Source: Spirochaetota bacterium
Lineage (GTDB): Bacteria; Spirochaetota; UBA4802; UBA5368
Direction of reading: 5' to 3'
DNA length: 44,124 bases
Assembly: GCA_025457965.1 (NCBI GenBank)
Contig: JALOTJ010000011.1
Coordinates: forward strand, 1-44,124
The notes beneath the pieces are model-generated. The model saw nothing but the letters and a program-made list of their open reading frames with translations. It searched no databases and was not told the DNA's origin. A program made the translations under genes and the position numbers. Shown piece by piece: positions 16,965-26,530 of this stretch. The stretch's first letter is position 1, and each line of letters opens with the position of its first letter.

Positions 16965-17426
16965 CTATGGGGCCCGGCTGAGGCGGATTTCGGGTTCGAA
17001 ATAGCCTTCGGAGGAACGTCCGTCTATGACGGTTCTGGAAGGCGAAAGTATGAGAACCGGTGCGTTTTTGGCGCCGGAGAAAACGGCGCGGAAGATGAAA
17101 TAGGTTGAGGATGTTTTTGTAAACCCGGCGCCCGTTGAAGGCATACGCGCGTTGCAGTCGTTTTTCATCTCGTAGATATTGATCCTAATCGTTTTGTCGT
17201 CTTCAATGGCATAGATGCCCTTGAAAACCACGGCGCTTGTGTTAAGGTGTATAACGCAGACCGAACGGTAATTCTTATGGAACCGGAAGGTGTAGCCGTA
17301 GTTTCCCTTGTACAGGAGACGCCAGGTGCCGAGAAACATGGCGGGCTGGAGCTTGTCTGCTGCCGTCAGGTTGGTGATCTGAATGATTGCTGCAATGATA
17401 CAGAGCGCCATCAGACGTTTAATCAT
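16965..17426 (-). CDS. Secreted hypothetical protein, lipocalin-like pattern
   Basis: The 153-residue product begins with a clear signal peptide (MIKRLMALCIIAAIIQITNLTA, likely cut before or near ADK), so it is exported. The mature part is beta-rich: FLGTWRLLYKGNYGYTFRFHKNY, CVIHLNTSAVVFKGIYAIEDDKTIRINIYE and YFIFRAVFSGAKNAPVLILSP. This reads like a small lipocalin-type barrel with the GTW start motif, but I would not assign the family. It lies 66 bases after the ATP-grasp/FMN gene on the same strand. The ribosome site is poor. About 120 AT-rich bases without a gene separate it from the hydrolase at 16815. Confidence 0.6.
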   Translation of the reverse strand: MIKRLMALCIIAAIIQITNLTAADKLQPAMFLGTWRLLYKGNYGYTFRFHKNYRSVCVIHLNTSAVVFKGIYAIEDDKTIRINIYEMKNDCNARMPSTGAGFTKTSSTYFIFRAVFSGAKNAPVLILSPSRTVIDGRSSEGYFEPEIRLSRAP

Positions 17427-17492
17427 GCCGCTAAGATAACGCGCGGGCGGTTGTTACGCAACCGTTTTTATCGGTAGCGACGGTATCCAAGG

Positions 17493-19745
17493 CTATACGG
17501 CGGCCGGGCTGCGTTCAGTGAGACGTCGTACCACATCGCCGGAAATATCGGCGATTCGTTCGCAACCGGTGAGAATCATCGCCTGTTCGAGTTCGCGCCT
17601 TAGGGAATTGAGATAAAAGCTCACGCCCCGGGCGCCCATACCGACAGCGGCTATCGCCACCGGGCGGCCGATGAGCACGTAGTCCGCACCCAGGGCCAGC
17701 GCCTTGAGGACGTCCACGCCGGTGCGGAAACCGCCGTCTACCATAATACGGATACGCCCGCGCACCGCGCGCACGATCTCCTCGAGTACATCCATGGTGC
17801 CTGCCATTTCATCGAGCACCCGGCCGCCGTGGTTGGAGATGACGATGCCGTGGGCGCCCGCTTCGACCGCGAGTGCCGCATCGCGAACCGTCATTATCCC
17901 TTTCAGGATGAAGGGGGCACGGGTGGAGCCTATGAGCTCCTTGAGGTCGGAAGGGCTCTTGGGTCCGACTGCCTGGTTTTTCATCGTCATGGTTTTGAAA
18001 ACGACGGCGTCTATGTCCATCCCCACCGCGACCGCGTTGACCTGTTCGGCGGCTTCGATTCTGATAAGAACTTCCCGGTTATCGGACCTTGGTTTGAAGA
18101 TGGGGATGCCGGCACCTCCGGCCTCTGCAAGCGCCTGTATGCCGATCTTGTACTTATCCGGGGTGGCGCCGTCGCCGACGAAGGCGATCGTGCCGGACTC
18201 GATGCACCCCTGCACGACCGCACGATTATATTCAAGCTCATCCATGGCTCCGCCCATATTGGTGACGCTGCCGGTGATCGGGGCGGCCATTACGGGAAGA
18301 GCGAGCGGTGTCCCGAAAAATGAAGCGGAGGTGTCCGGCCGGGTGACTCCGTGTATGACGCGTGTGTTGATTTTATAGTTCTGGAAGGCCTCGCTGTTGC
18401 GGCGGAATGAGGCGCCCGTGCCGGCGCCGCCCATGCCGGGAACTCCGGTGGGACAGTCTTTTCCGTCGCAGGTCTTGCATGCATAGCATGCCTTTTTAAA
18501 GCGCTCCCGGGCCGCAACCCGGATAACCTCGATGGAGAGCTCGGCCTCTTCGAAGACCTCTATCGATAAGACTTCGAGACAGCGCCTCACCGCCTCCTCG
18601 GCCTCGGCGAGCGTATCGGCGACCGCGATAATGTGTCCCGATTTCTCAACATTTGAACGCGGCTCAACCACGCGGTCGCCGGGCTTGACATTGATGAAGA
18701 TTTCGGCGACCCCCGGAATCTTGAGCGCGTCTTCGATGCCGCTGACGCGGCGTACAATCCCCGGGCGCGTAATGATCGCGCGCTCGATCGATACGCGGTG
18801 ATGCAGCGGATCGAGGTTGCCGGGCTCCTGTCCCAGCGCTATCTCGATCGCGGCGCGGATCAGATCGACGCCGGTTGAAAGCGGATAGGTATAGGCAGAC
18901 ATGAAACCGCCGGAGAGGCGCGCGGCGAGTTCGCCGATCATCGGACCGTGGCGGGTAAGCTTGATGTCGCCTTTGGCGCAGCCGTTGTCAATGCCGAGGG
19001 CAAGGATGCCTTTTCGCATCACCTCGCAGGCGGCCTGTTGTACCTCTTCAGGAAGCTGAGAGGGCATGGTATGTCCCGTTTCGACAAAGTAGGGGGCTCG
19101 TTCGATTATTCTGTCGGCGACCCCGGTGATCGTGATCTCTCCATTGTACACTACCGCGTCGATTGAAAGCTCGGGCCCGTCCATGAATTCCTCGATGATG
19201 AGCTCCCCGCTGGGCGAGGCGGCCTTGGCGAATTTGAAAGCGTCGGCTATCTGTGTTCGGTTGTCGATGCGCATTACCCCGCGGGCGCCCATGTTGTCGG
19301 TCGGTTTAAGCACGAGCGGGAACGAGAGTATTTTGCACGCCTTCTTTGCGTCCGAGAGCGACCAGACGGGAAGGAAATTGGGACAGGGCACGTTGTGGGC
19401 GGTGAAGCGCATGCGCATCTTGAGCTTGTTGGTTGACGCCTCGGCATCGTCGAACTTAATGCCGGGAAGCCCGAGTGCATTGGCCACCGCCGCCACTGTC
19501 ATCGAAGCGTCCGTTCCGACCGTGAGGACCGCGTGTATGGGGGTTATCTCGTTCTGTGTTTTGGCCACGCGTACGGAACCCTCGATATCGCGGGTCGACA
19601 TGACGATGGGAATGTCGGCGTATTTCATCCCCAGTGCGTTGGGGTTGTAGTCGGTTACGATGACCTGGTGGCCCATCTTTTTGGCGGCCTGGACAGCCGG
19701 TGTCTGTAAAAGTCCTCCGCCGATTATCATGATGGTCTTCTTCAT
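17493..19745 (-). CDS. ATP-grasp ligase fused to FMN-dependent alpha-hydroxy-acid oxidase/dehydrogenase
   Basis: This is one open frame of 750 residues with two enzyme halves. Residues about 1-400 are an ATP-grasp ligase: a Rossmann-like start (MIIGGGLLQTPAVQAAKKMGHQVIVTD), then FPLVLKPTDNMGARGV, ELIIEEFMDGPELSIDAVV and a metal/ATP site near GELAARLSGGF. These enzymes join a carboxylate to an amine or thiol using ATP. Residues about 415-740 are an FMN barrel of the lactate/glycolate oxidase family with HGIVISNHGGRVLDE, IMVDGGFRTGVDVLKALALGADYVLIGRP and MGARGV. Between them is a cysteine cluster (CYACKTCDGKDC) followed by PGMGGAGTGASFRRN, a signature of a clostridial-type subgroup of this family. 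The substrate is unknown. The next gene upstream on the same strand is a HAD phosphatase. Confidence 0.85.
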   Translation of the reverse strand: MKKTIMIIGGGLLQTPAVQAAKKMGHQVIVTDYNPNALGMKYADIPIVMSTRDIEGSVRVAKTQNEITPIHAVLTVGTDASMTVAAVANALGLPGIKFDDAEASTNKLKMRMRFTAHNVPCPNFLPVWSLSDAKKACKILSFPLVLKPTDNMGARGVMRIDNRTQIADAFKFAKAASPSGELIIEEFMDGPELSIDAVVYNGEITITGVADRIIERAPYFVETGHTMPSQLPEEVQQAACEVMRKGILALGIDNGCAKGDIKLTRHGPMIGELAARLSGGFMSAYTYPLSTGVDLIRAAIEIALGQEPGNLDPLHHRVSIERAIITRPGIVRRVSGIEDALKIPGVAEIFINVKPGDRVVEPRSNVEKSGHIIAVADTLAEAEEAVRRCLEVLSIEVFEEAELSIEVIRVAARERFKKACYACKTCDGKDCPTGVPGMGGAGTGASFRRNSEAFQNYKINTRVIHGVTRPDTSASFFGTPLALPVMAAPITGSVTNMGGAMDELEYNRAVVQGCIESGTIAFVGDGATPDKYKIGIQALAEAGGAGIPIFKPRSDNREVLIRIEAAEQVNAVAVGMDIDAVVFKTMTMKNQAVGPKSPSDLKELIGSTRAPFILKGIMTVRDAALAVEAGAHGIVISNHGGRVLDEMAGTMDVLEEIVRAVRGRIRIMVDGGFRTGVDVLKALALGADYVLIGRPVAIAAVGMGARGVSFYLNSLRRELEQAMILTGCERIADISGDVVRRLTERSPAAV

Positions 19746-19880
19746 CGGGACCGCCTGTCTACGTGCATGGTTTTACGGATGCTCCGGGTTATGTCACACT
19801 GTGTCTTTATTTTCGGTGGGTGAGGTCGATTTAATAACTATTTTATCTGGTCGAAAAATGAAATAGTGAGCAAATAAGGA

Positions 19881-20537
19881 CTATTTCCATCTGAGGACGG
19901 GCCATCCGCGCAGCCGGGCGACCCGTTTGAGGCGGCGGGCGGGAGTCACACACATGGGAAATCCGACCTTGTCCAGCACGGGGAGGTCGGCCGTCGCATC
20001 GGCGTAGTAGAAAGCGTCCTCCAGGGAAACAGCGGTCGAGGCGCAATAGAGGATAACACGGCTGAGCTTCTCAGCGCCGTAGCAGTATTTTCCCGCCAGC
20101 TTGCCCGTTAGGACGCCGTTATGGGTTTCGAGCCCTGTGCAGATGCAGTCGTCCATGCCGAGGTGTTTACGGACGGGTTCGCAGATGTAGGTAGTGGAGG
20201 CCGACAGGATGACCGTTTTCCCGCCGTTGGCACGGTGAAACTCGACGGCCTCCCTGGCTTCACTGCGTAACCGGCCTGCCAGCTCGTCATCGAAAAAGCG
20301 GGCGCTGAAGTCCCGTATTTTTTTCTCCGGCCAGCCGCGGTATTTCATGATCCAGCGGGCCACGATGGCGCCGCTGTCGACAAGTCCCGCCCGATAAAGG
20401 AGCGATGAGTATATCCCGAAGATGAGCTCGCGGTGGCTGAGAAGGCCGTTTTTATACGAGTAGCGAACGAGATACCTTCCGCTGCTTCCAGCGAGTAGGG
20501 TGTTATCGAGATCGAAAAACGCGATATATGGTTTCAT
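19881..20537 (-). CDS. HAD-superfamily IB hydrolase (SerB-like phosphatase)
   Basis: This 218-residue phosphatase has the HAD motif I FFDLDNTLL (Asp9 nucleophile and Asp11), motif II Ser in TVILSASTT, and a motif III/IV region with FYYADATADLPVL, placing it in the HAD-IB (PSPase-like) group. These enzymes dephosphorylate phosphoserine or related small molecules and lipid head groups. The frame extends to 20561, but ATG 20537 has a GGGG box five bases before it and starts right at motif I. It lies 135 bases upstream of the ATP-grasp/FMN gene on the same strand. Whether they form one transcript is unclear, because the gap is AT-rich and could hold a promoter. Confidence 0.82.
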   Translation of the reverse strand: MKPYIAFFDLDNTLLAGSSGRYLVRYSYKNGLLSHRELIFGIYSSLLYRAGLVDSGAIVARWIMKYRGWPEKKIRDFSARFFDDELAGRLRSEAREAVEFHRANGGKTVILSASTTYICEPVRKHLGMDDCICTGLETHNGVLTGKLAGKYCYGAEKLSRVILYCASTAVSLEDAFYYADATADLPVLDKVGFPMCVTPARRLKRVARLRGWPVLRWK

Positions 20538-20633
20538 GCGTACCCCGCTGCCACGACCCAATGGTGCAGAACGATGCGTTTTTGTCCATATTTTTGCGGA
20601 AATACGAATGAGCGATTTTTTTAATTATTTACG

Positions 20634-20661
20634 TTGACAGTCTGTCACTCCCTCCGATAAC
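20634..20661 (+). promoter_or_regulatory. pyrB promoter, very short leader
   Basis: A perfect TTGACA (20634-20639) is followed, after 16 bases, by GATAAC (20656-20661). Transcription would start near 20668, only about seven bases before the pyrB ATG, and there is no Shine-Dalgarno box. I see no attenuator or PyrR-type leader. Confidence 0.6.
20635..20647. promoter_or_regulatory. 13-bp perfect inverted repeat over the pyrB -35 box
   Basis: TGACAG-T-CTGTCA is symmetric and overlaps the -35 box. A protein bound here would block the promoter, so it may be an operator for a pyrimidine regulator. No candidate regulator gene is adjacent. Confidence 0.45.
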
Positions 20662-20674
20662 CTATTGTTTTAAG

Positions 20675-21622
20675 ATGAACGGGCTCAAGCGAAAAGACCT
20701 TCTCGATATCCAGTCCCTGACCACCGAGGAAATATCCCTTATTTGTCAGTCCGCGCGCTATTTCAAGGATCTGTTTACGCGCTCGGTAAAAACAGTACCT
20801 ATTCTTCGGGGCAAGACCGTCTGTACACTGTTTTACGAACCATCCACCAGGACGCGGATAAGCTTCGAACTGGCGGCCAAACGGCTTTCGGCGGACATGA
20901 TCAACGTGGCGGTTGCGACCTCGAGCGTGGTAAAAGGGGAGTCGCTTATCGATACCGTGCACACGATGGAGGCCATGAAGGCCGATTACATCGTGATGAG
21001 ACATGCGGCGTCGCTGGCGCCGCATTTTTTATCTAAAAATATAGAAGCGTCGGTGATCAACGCCGGGGACGGGTTCCATGCCCACCCGACCCAGGCGTTG
21101 CTTGATACCTATTCGATCCTCGAAAAGAAGGGGACGCTCCAGGGGCTTCGCATCGGGATTGTTGGTGACGTCAAGCACTCAAGGGTGGCACGATCGGACA
21201 TAGAGGCGTTCAAGCGTCTTGGCGCCCGGGTGGTGCTCTGCGGGCCGCCGACCCTGGTCCCGGACGAGTTTAAAATATACGACGTCGATATCTCCTACAA
21301 TCTTGACGAAATACTCCCCGAGCTTGACGTCGTAAACATGCTCCGCATCCAGAGGGAGCGCCAGAAGGGCTCTCTCTTCCCGTCCCTGCGCGAGTATCAC
21401 CAGCAGTATGCGCTCACCGAGGACCGCCTCAGGCGGTGCAAGGGCGACATTATCGTGATGCATCCAGGTCCGATAAACCGCGGGATCGAGATCGACCACC
21501 GGGTGGCGGACAGCCCGAACTCGATTATAAACGAACAGGTCACCAACGGGGTGGCGATCCGCATGTCGATTTTCTACCTGCTGGCCGGCGGGACTCCGCT
21601 CGAAGAGATGGAAAAGGTATAG
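20675..21622 (+). CDS. pyrB: Aspartate carbamoyltransferase catalytic chain
   Basis: PyrB joins carbamoyl phosphate and aspartate to give carbamoyl aspartate, the first committed step of pyrimidine synthesis. The product is 315 residues, the normal length. It has the carbamoyl-phosphate site YEPSTRTRISFE, the mobile Lys region SSVVKGES, HPTQALLDTYS and the conserved HPGPINRGIEI near the end. The ATG at 20675 gives the usual start, with LKRKDLLDIQSLTTEEI. There is no ribosome site and the promoter is very close, so the message may be nearly leaderless. pyrC begins two bases after the stop. No pyrI is seen, so allosteric control by PyrI is not implied here. Confidence 0.97.
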   Translation: MNGLKRKDLLDIQSLTTEEISLICQSARYFKDLFTRSVKTVPILRGKTVCTLFYEPSTRTRISFELAAKRLSADMINVAVATSSVVKGESLIDTVHTMEAMKADYIVMRHAASLAPHFLSKNIEASVINAGDGFHAHPTQALLDTYSILEKKGTLQGLRIGIVGDVKHSRVARSDIEAFKRLGARVVLCGPPTLVPDEFKIYDVDISYNLDEILPELDVVNMLRIQRERQKGSLFPSLREYHQQYALTEDRLRRCKGDIIVMHPGPINRGIEIDHRVADSPNSIINEQVTNGVAIRMSIFYLLAGGTPLEEMEKV

Positions 21623-21624
21623 CG

Positions 21625-22905
21625 ATGGCGATAATAATCAAAAACGGCAGGGTGATCGATCCGGCGTCCGGCCTTGACGCGATTATGGATGTGCATATAA
21701 CCGGCGAGATCGTATCGAGGATCGCTCTGGACATTCCGGTCGAACCGGGCTGCGAGCTTATCGATGCCACGGGCTGTGTCGTGCTTCCGGGGCTCATCGA
21801 CATGCACGTTCACTTCCGCGAGCCGGGAAGCGAGGACAAGGAAACCATTATCGGCGGCTCGATCGTGGCCGCCAAGGGCGGCTTCACCTCGGTGTGCACC
21901 ATGCCAAACACAACGCCGGTCATAGACAACCAGGCGCTGGTTCGTTTTATAAAGCTCGAGGCGGAAAAGGGGCCGATTAACGTGTTCCCCATCGCGAACA
22001 TCACCAAAGGCGCCCGCGGTGAGGAGATCACCGAGATGGGCGAGCTGGTGAAGGGGGGAGCGGTCGGCTTCTCCGACGACGGAAAGCCCGTCCTCAGCTC
22101 CATCCTCATGCGGCGGGCGCTTGAATACGCGCGCATGTTCGACGTTCCCATCATCACCCATTCAGAGGATACGCTGCTTTCGGATGACGGAATCATCAAC
22201 GAGGGAGTGACCTCGACCCTGCTGGGCCTGAAGGGTATCCCCCGCGAGGCCGAGGAGGTGATGATCGCGCGCGACGTCCTTCTCGCCAGGCTTACGAGGG
22301 GAAGACTGCATATCGCGCACGTTTCGTCAGGCGGCTCAATCGAGATAATCCGATGGGCGAAATCGCGCGGGGTACAGGTGACCTGCGAGACGGCGCCGCA
22401 TTATTTCGCGCTCACCGACGCGGCGGTCGAGGAGCACCTTTCGATGGCAAAGATGAACCCCCCGCTTCGGACGGAAGCCGATCGTACCGCCATGATCGAA
22501 GGCCTGCGTAGCGGTGTCATTGACGTCATCGCGACCGACCATGCACCGCACCTTTTAAACGAAAAAATGCAGGAGCTCGAGTACGCGCCATTCGGCATAA
22601 TCGGCCTGGAGACCGCGGTCCCGCTGGTCATCAGCGTGCTGGTGAGGCAAAACGGCTTTTCTCTTTGCGACGCGTTCAGGCCGCTTACGATCAATCCTTC
22701 GAATATACTCGGCCTTGGCCGCGGCGAACTCAAATCGGGTGCGGCCGCCGATATTACCATCATTGATCCGGAAAAAACAATCCTTGTCGACGAGAGCTTC
22801 ATTATCTCGCGCTGTAAAAACACCCCGTTCATGGGCATGCAGCTGTATGGCTCTGTTGAATATACCATCTGCTCGGGGAAGGTGATGTACGGCGCGAACC
22901 GCTGA
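21625..22905 (+). CDS. pyrC: Dihydroorotase, class I type
   Basis: This 426-residue amidohydrolase closes carbamoyl aspartate to dihydroorotate, the step after PyrB. The metal site HxH is DMHVHFREPG near residue 60, HSEDTLLSDDG and HIAHVSS supply further ligands, and the catalytic Asp lies in IATDHAPH. NPPLRTEADR and PTINPS-like LTINPSNILGLGRG are typical of this type. The frame runs back into pyrB to 21436, but ATG 21625, two bases after the pyrB stop and with AAAAGG before it, gives the correct family start MAIIIKNGRVIDPASGLD. Close spacing indicates translation coupled to pyrB. Confidence 0.96.
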   Translation: MAIIIKNGRVIDPASGLDAIMDVHITGEIVSRIALDIPVEPGCELIDATGCVVLPGLIDMHVHFREPGSEDKETIIGGSIVAAKGGFTSVCTMPNTTPVIDNQALVRFIKLEAEKGPINVFPIANITKGARGEEITEMGELVKGGAVGFSDDGKPVLSSILMRRALEYARMFDVPIITHSEDTLLSDDGIINEGVTSTLLGLKGIPREAEEVMIARDVLLARLTRGRLHIAHVSSGGSIEIIRWAKSRGVQVTCETAPHYFALTDAAVEEHLSMAKMNPPLRTEADRTAMIEGLRSGVIDVIATDHAPHLLNEKMQELEYAPFGIIGLETAVPLVISVLVRQNGFSLCDAFRPLTINPSNILGLGRGELKSGAAADITIIDPEKTILVDESFIISRCKNTPFMGMQLYGSVEYTICSGKVMYGANR

Positions 22906-22991
22906 TCCGAACGTCGACCGCTGCCGGACCGCGGATTTTATCCTGAATCAAGAATTTTTCCCGCGATCAAATAACACCTATCCGCCCGTTT

Positions 22992-23237
22992 CTAGACGCG
23001 AAGCACCTCCATCGATGCCTGCACTGGCTGAAACTTTGGATTCCCGAGGTCAAGGCTCATGACGATTCTCTCTCCGGGCGCGAGGGCCGTTTCGGTTTCG
23101 ATCTGGATTCCGGTATGGCTAAGATTCAGGCAGCGACCTGAATAAACGGTCCCGGTCCCGTCGCGCCGGAAGGCGAGACCTGTGTTCATCTCCATACGGA
23201 TATAATCGCGCCGCTCGTTATGATGAAGTCCCGGCAT
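22992..23237 (-). CDS. Short PilZ-domain protein
   Basis: This 81-residue protein carries the c-di-GMP binding signature of PilZ domains: the RR motif in HNERRDYIRMEM and NLSHTGIQIET for the (D/N)xSxxG motif, followed by strands to SMEVLRV. A normal PilZ domain is about 100 residues and ends with another strand pair, so this one is short at the C-terminus. The frame opens with TTG at 23243, but ATG 23237 with a GGGGGTGG box about seven bases before it is the better start. It converges with pyrC over an 86-base gap in which I see nothing clear. It is divergent from the hybrid kinase gene, with a gap of 217 bases between them. Confidence 0.78.
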   Translation of the reverse strand: MPGLHHNERRDYIRMEMNTGLAFRRDGTGTVYSGRCLNLSHTGIQIETETALAPGERIVMSLDLGNPKFQPVQASMEVLRV

Positions 23238-23454
23238 TGTCAAACCACCCCCTGTTTTTATCTCCCGGCGGTATCAACCTCATGGCTTTGGAAATGCCTG
23301 TGGTATGAGTATCGGCCATCAGGTCGCTGTTTTATGGACTCGGAAGTGACATTGCAGGGGTGAATGAAATACAATTGACTTTGCCTTTAAAAAAGGCAAG
23401 ATCGAGGGAGCAGGGTCCTGAGTACCGGGACAGCCCCTTTATGCGAGGAATGCG

Positions 23455-26400
23455 GTGAGAGAGACCAAAAAACGGCTCAAGGTGCTGCTGGAGGCCGCAT
23501 TTGAGATCAGTTTTCAGGCGATGGTGCAGATCGGAAGGGATGGCGAAATCATCGCTCTGAACGCGTCCGCGCGCGAGCTCGCCCGCACAATCTATGGACG
23601 GGACGTTACTCCGGGTGAAGCTGCCGCCGGTCTCCTCCCGACCGAAGATGAGGACAACTTCTCGACGGGCTTCATAAGGGCCCTGAAAGGAGACCGGGAA
23701 CAGGAACGGCTTTTCGCGATCGTAACGGGCGTTGACGGCGAGGAATACTGGGTCGAGTATCTTTTCCGCCCGGTCGAAGTGGACGGAGTGGTCGAAAGCG
23801 TCCTCATGGCGATTGATGACATCACCAGGCGCAAGATCGCCATCGACGAGGTGGCGCGTAGCGCGCGGCGCTATCAGTCGTTGGTTAAAAATTCTTCCGA
23901 TATCATCATCATCCTTAACCGTGAGGGTATGGTCCGATATGTAAGCGATACTGTTGAGCAGATACTGGGTTATCGTCCCAGGGATCTCATGGACAGGGAT
24001 GTTACTGACTGGATATTCGCCGAAGATATGCCCGCATTTCGCAACGCGCTCGGAAGGGTCACCTCGCGCAGGGGAACGCAGTTCTTCACACAGTTCAGGT
24101 TCCGGCACCGGGAGGGTGAATGGGTCTTCTTCGAGGCTGTGGGCAACAACATGCTCGAGGACGAGACGATACAGGGGCTCGTACTTAACTGTCGGGACGT
24201 AACGGAACGAAAGCATTACGAGGAGATGCTGATCAAGATCAGCAGGCAGAATGAACTGATCCTGGAGGCCGCGGGCGAGGGGGTGTACGGGATCAATACG
24301 GATGGACTGATCACATTCGTCAATCCGGCGGCGGCGCGAATGATGGGTATGCGCGTCGAAGAGATGATCGGCAGCGACCATCGCGACGTCGTCAGGCAAA
24401 GCGATGAGAACGGGAATCTCTGCCCGGAGGAGGAGTGCCTTTATTTTGCGGCCATGAACGACGGTAATGTGCATACCGGAGACGGGGTCCTCTTTCGAAG
24501 AGCGGACGGATCGCCGTTTCCGGTACAGTATATCGCCACCCCGATTCTTGAACGCGGTCGCATCGTGGGGGCCGTCGTTACCTTCAACGATATCACTGAA
24601 CGCAGGAGGGCGGAGGAAGACCTGCGCCGGGCCAAGGAGGAAGCCGATGCCGCCAATCGCGCCAAAAGCGAGTTTCTCGCCAACATGAGCCACGAGATAC
24701 GGACACCGATTAACAGCCTGCTGGGATTTCTGGAACTGTTGGACGATACCGGGCTGGGCGCGACCCAGCACGAATACGTTTCTATTATACGTGAAAGCGG
24801 CCGGAGCCTGCTTGAAATTATCAGCGACATTCTGGATTATTCGAAAATAGAGTGCGGGAAAACGGATATAGAATCGAACGCGTTCCCCGCGCGTTCGGCG
24901 TTCGAATCGCCGGTCGAGCTGTTTTCCGCGCGGGCCTCCGAAAAGAAAATCAGCCTTGTCTCTTTCATAGATCCTCTGCTCCCGCATACACTGGTAGGTG
25001 ATTCGCTGAGAGTCCGCCAGGTGCTGAACAACCTGATAGCGAATGCAATCAAGTTCACCCCTTCCGAAGGGCTGGTGATGGTAGAGATCGAATGCAGGGA
25101 AAAAAACAAAACGGGATGCAGGGTCGGTTTCTCCGTACGCGATACCGGTATAGGCATCGCCACCGACAAACAGGGAGTCATCTTCGAATCGTTTCACCAG
25201 GAGGATAATTCCATCGCGCGACGGTACGGCGGTACGGGACTGGGTCTTGCCATCAGCTCGAATCTCGTCCGGCTTATGGGCGGTGAGATCGGACTTGAAA
25301 GCGAAAAGGGTGCGGGCAGCAGGTTTTTTTTCGAGCTCGTTTTCGGACTCGCGGAAGAGCTGTCCCCGCCTCCGGCGCCCATCTGCGAGTCGGTGCGGAA
25401 GGTATTCCTTGTACGGTTTGGAGAAAAATCGACGGTCCAGGAGGAGATCATCGCCCGGTATCTGCGCGCGATGGCAATCGATTTCGAGGCTCCGCGATGG
25501 GGTACGACACTGCCGAACGAGGCCCGCGAGAGCCTCATAGTAGCCGACGTAAGCCTTCGGCCGGAGGGGGAAATCCTGTCAATCTTGAAAACAGTGCCGT
25601 CCGATTGTCTTGTGCTGGTAGCCGAAGAACGGCAGAGGTTTTTCCTGGAACGTGAAATCAGAACGGGTATCGGCCTTCTCTTCATGCCGCTGACAGCGAC
25701 CAAAGTATTCGGGGCGCTCGGACGAACGGCGGGAGAGAGTAGAGGATCTGAAATCGCCGAAAAGCACTTCGATACAGAAGCGTTATTCATAGGAAAAGTG
25801 CTTGTTGCGGAGGATGCCCCGGTAAACCAGACGCTGATACGAATCATGCTCGAGCGGCTTGGATTATCTGTCGTTATCGCCGGTGACGGGATTCAGGTGG
25901 TGAACATGTTTCGCGACGGCGCATACGATATGGTTTTTATGGACATCGGCATGCCGGGGCTTGACGGTATCGAAGCGACGGCCCGTATCCTGGCCCTGGA
26001 AAAAAAGGAGTCGCGACGGCATACCCCGATCGTGGCGCTGACCGCACATGCGCTGAAAGGCGAGCGTGAACGCCTGCTCGCCGCGGGTATGGACGAATAT
26101 CTTTCAAAGCCGGTGGATATGGGTTCGTTGCGGAGGGCCGTCGGTCTGTACCTGAACCGCAGGGGTGACGGGAACCCGGACGGCCCTTCGCCGGATGCCC
26201 GGATTACAGAACTCGGCGAGGCGGCTCGTGATCTGGGGATAGACCGTGAGGAGCTTCGAGGTCTGATCGATGATTTTCTCTCCTCGTCGGAGGAGTATCT
26301 CGGCGCGCTGGAGGAATCCGCGAAAGAGGGCGCGCCGGACGCGATGCGGTTCGCGGCGCATCGTCTGAAGGGGGCCGCGTCGAATTATCGATTAGCCGGA

Positions 26401-26526
26401 CTTTCGGAACTCTCGGCCGAACTGGAGGAGGCGGCAGTAAAAGGAAGCGAGGCCGTTTACGAGGCGTTGATAGAGGGGATCCGCCGAGAGATAACGCGCC
26501 TCAAAAGCCGGTACCGGGAGAGCTGA
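23455..26526 (+). CDS. Hybrid sensor histidine kinase (PAS-PAS-PAS-HisKA-HATPase-REC-HPt)
   Basis: This 1023-residue cytoplasmic phosphorelay protein has no membrane helix. Three PAS-like domains fill about residues 10-375 (ends marked by [16 protein letters not shown] and FNDITERR). The HisKA domain has the phosphorylated His413 in NMSHEIRTP. The ATPase domain has the N box [19 protein letters not shown] and [11 protein letters not shown]. Residues about 645-765 look like a degenerate receiver. The true receiver has VAEDAPVNQ, Asp830 in [13 protein letters not shown] and LTAHAL, with Lys in LSKPVD. The HPt domain has His969 in AAHRLKGAA. Thus four phosphorylation modules are in one chain. 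The start is GTG 23455, with GAGGA five bases before it. Its output partner is not fixed; the convergent receiver-STAS gene, four bases away, is a candidate. Confidence 0.95.
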   Translation: MRETKKRLKVLLEAAFEISFQAMVQIGRDGEIIALNASARELARTIYGRDVTPGEAAAGLLPTEDEDNFSTGFIRALKGDREQERLFAIVTGVDGEEYWVEYLFRPVEVDGVVESVLMAIDDITRRKIAIDEVARSARRYQSLVKNSSDIIIILNREGMVRYVSDTVEQILGYRPRDLMDRDVTDWIFAEDMPAFRNALGRVTSRRGTQFFTQFRFRHREGEWVFFEAVGNNMLEDETIQGLVLNCRDVTERKHYEEMLIKISRQNELILEAAGEGVYGINTDGLITFVNPAAARMMGMRVEEMIGSDHRDVVRQSDENGNLCPEEECLYFAAMNDGNVHTGDGVLFRRADGSPFPVQYIATPILERGRIVGAVVTFNDITERRRAEEDLRRAKEEADAANRAKSEFLANMSHEIRTPINSLLGFLELLDDTGLGATQHEYVSIIRESGRSLLEIISDILDYSKIECGKTDIESNAFPARSAFESPVELFSARASEKKISLVSFIDPLLPHTLVGDSLRVRQVLNNLIANAIKFTPSEGLVMVEIECREKNKTGCRVGFSVRDTGIGIATDKQGVIFESFHQEDNSIARRYGGTGLGLAISSNLVRLMGGEIGLESEKGAGSRFFFELVFGLAEELSPPPAPICESVRKVFLVRFGEKSTVQEEIIARYLRAMAIDFEAPRWGTTLPNEARESLIVADVSLRPEGEILSILKTVPSDCLVLVAEERQRFFLEREIRTGIGLLFMPLTATKVFGALGRTAGESRGSEIAEKHFDTEALFIGKVLVAEDAPVNQTLIRIMLERLGLSVVIAGDGIQVVNMFRDGAYDMVFMDIGMPGLDGIEATARILALEKKESRRHTPIVALTAHALKGERERLLAAGMDEYLSKPVDMGSLRRAVGLYLNRRGDGNPDGPSPDARITELGEAARDLGIDREELRGLIDDFLSSSEEYLGALEESAKEGAPDAMRFAAHRLKGAASNYRLAGLSELSAELEEAAVKGSEAVYEALIEGIRREITRLKSRYRES

Positions 26527-26530
26527 GCGC

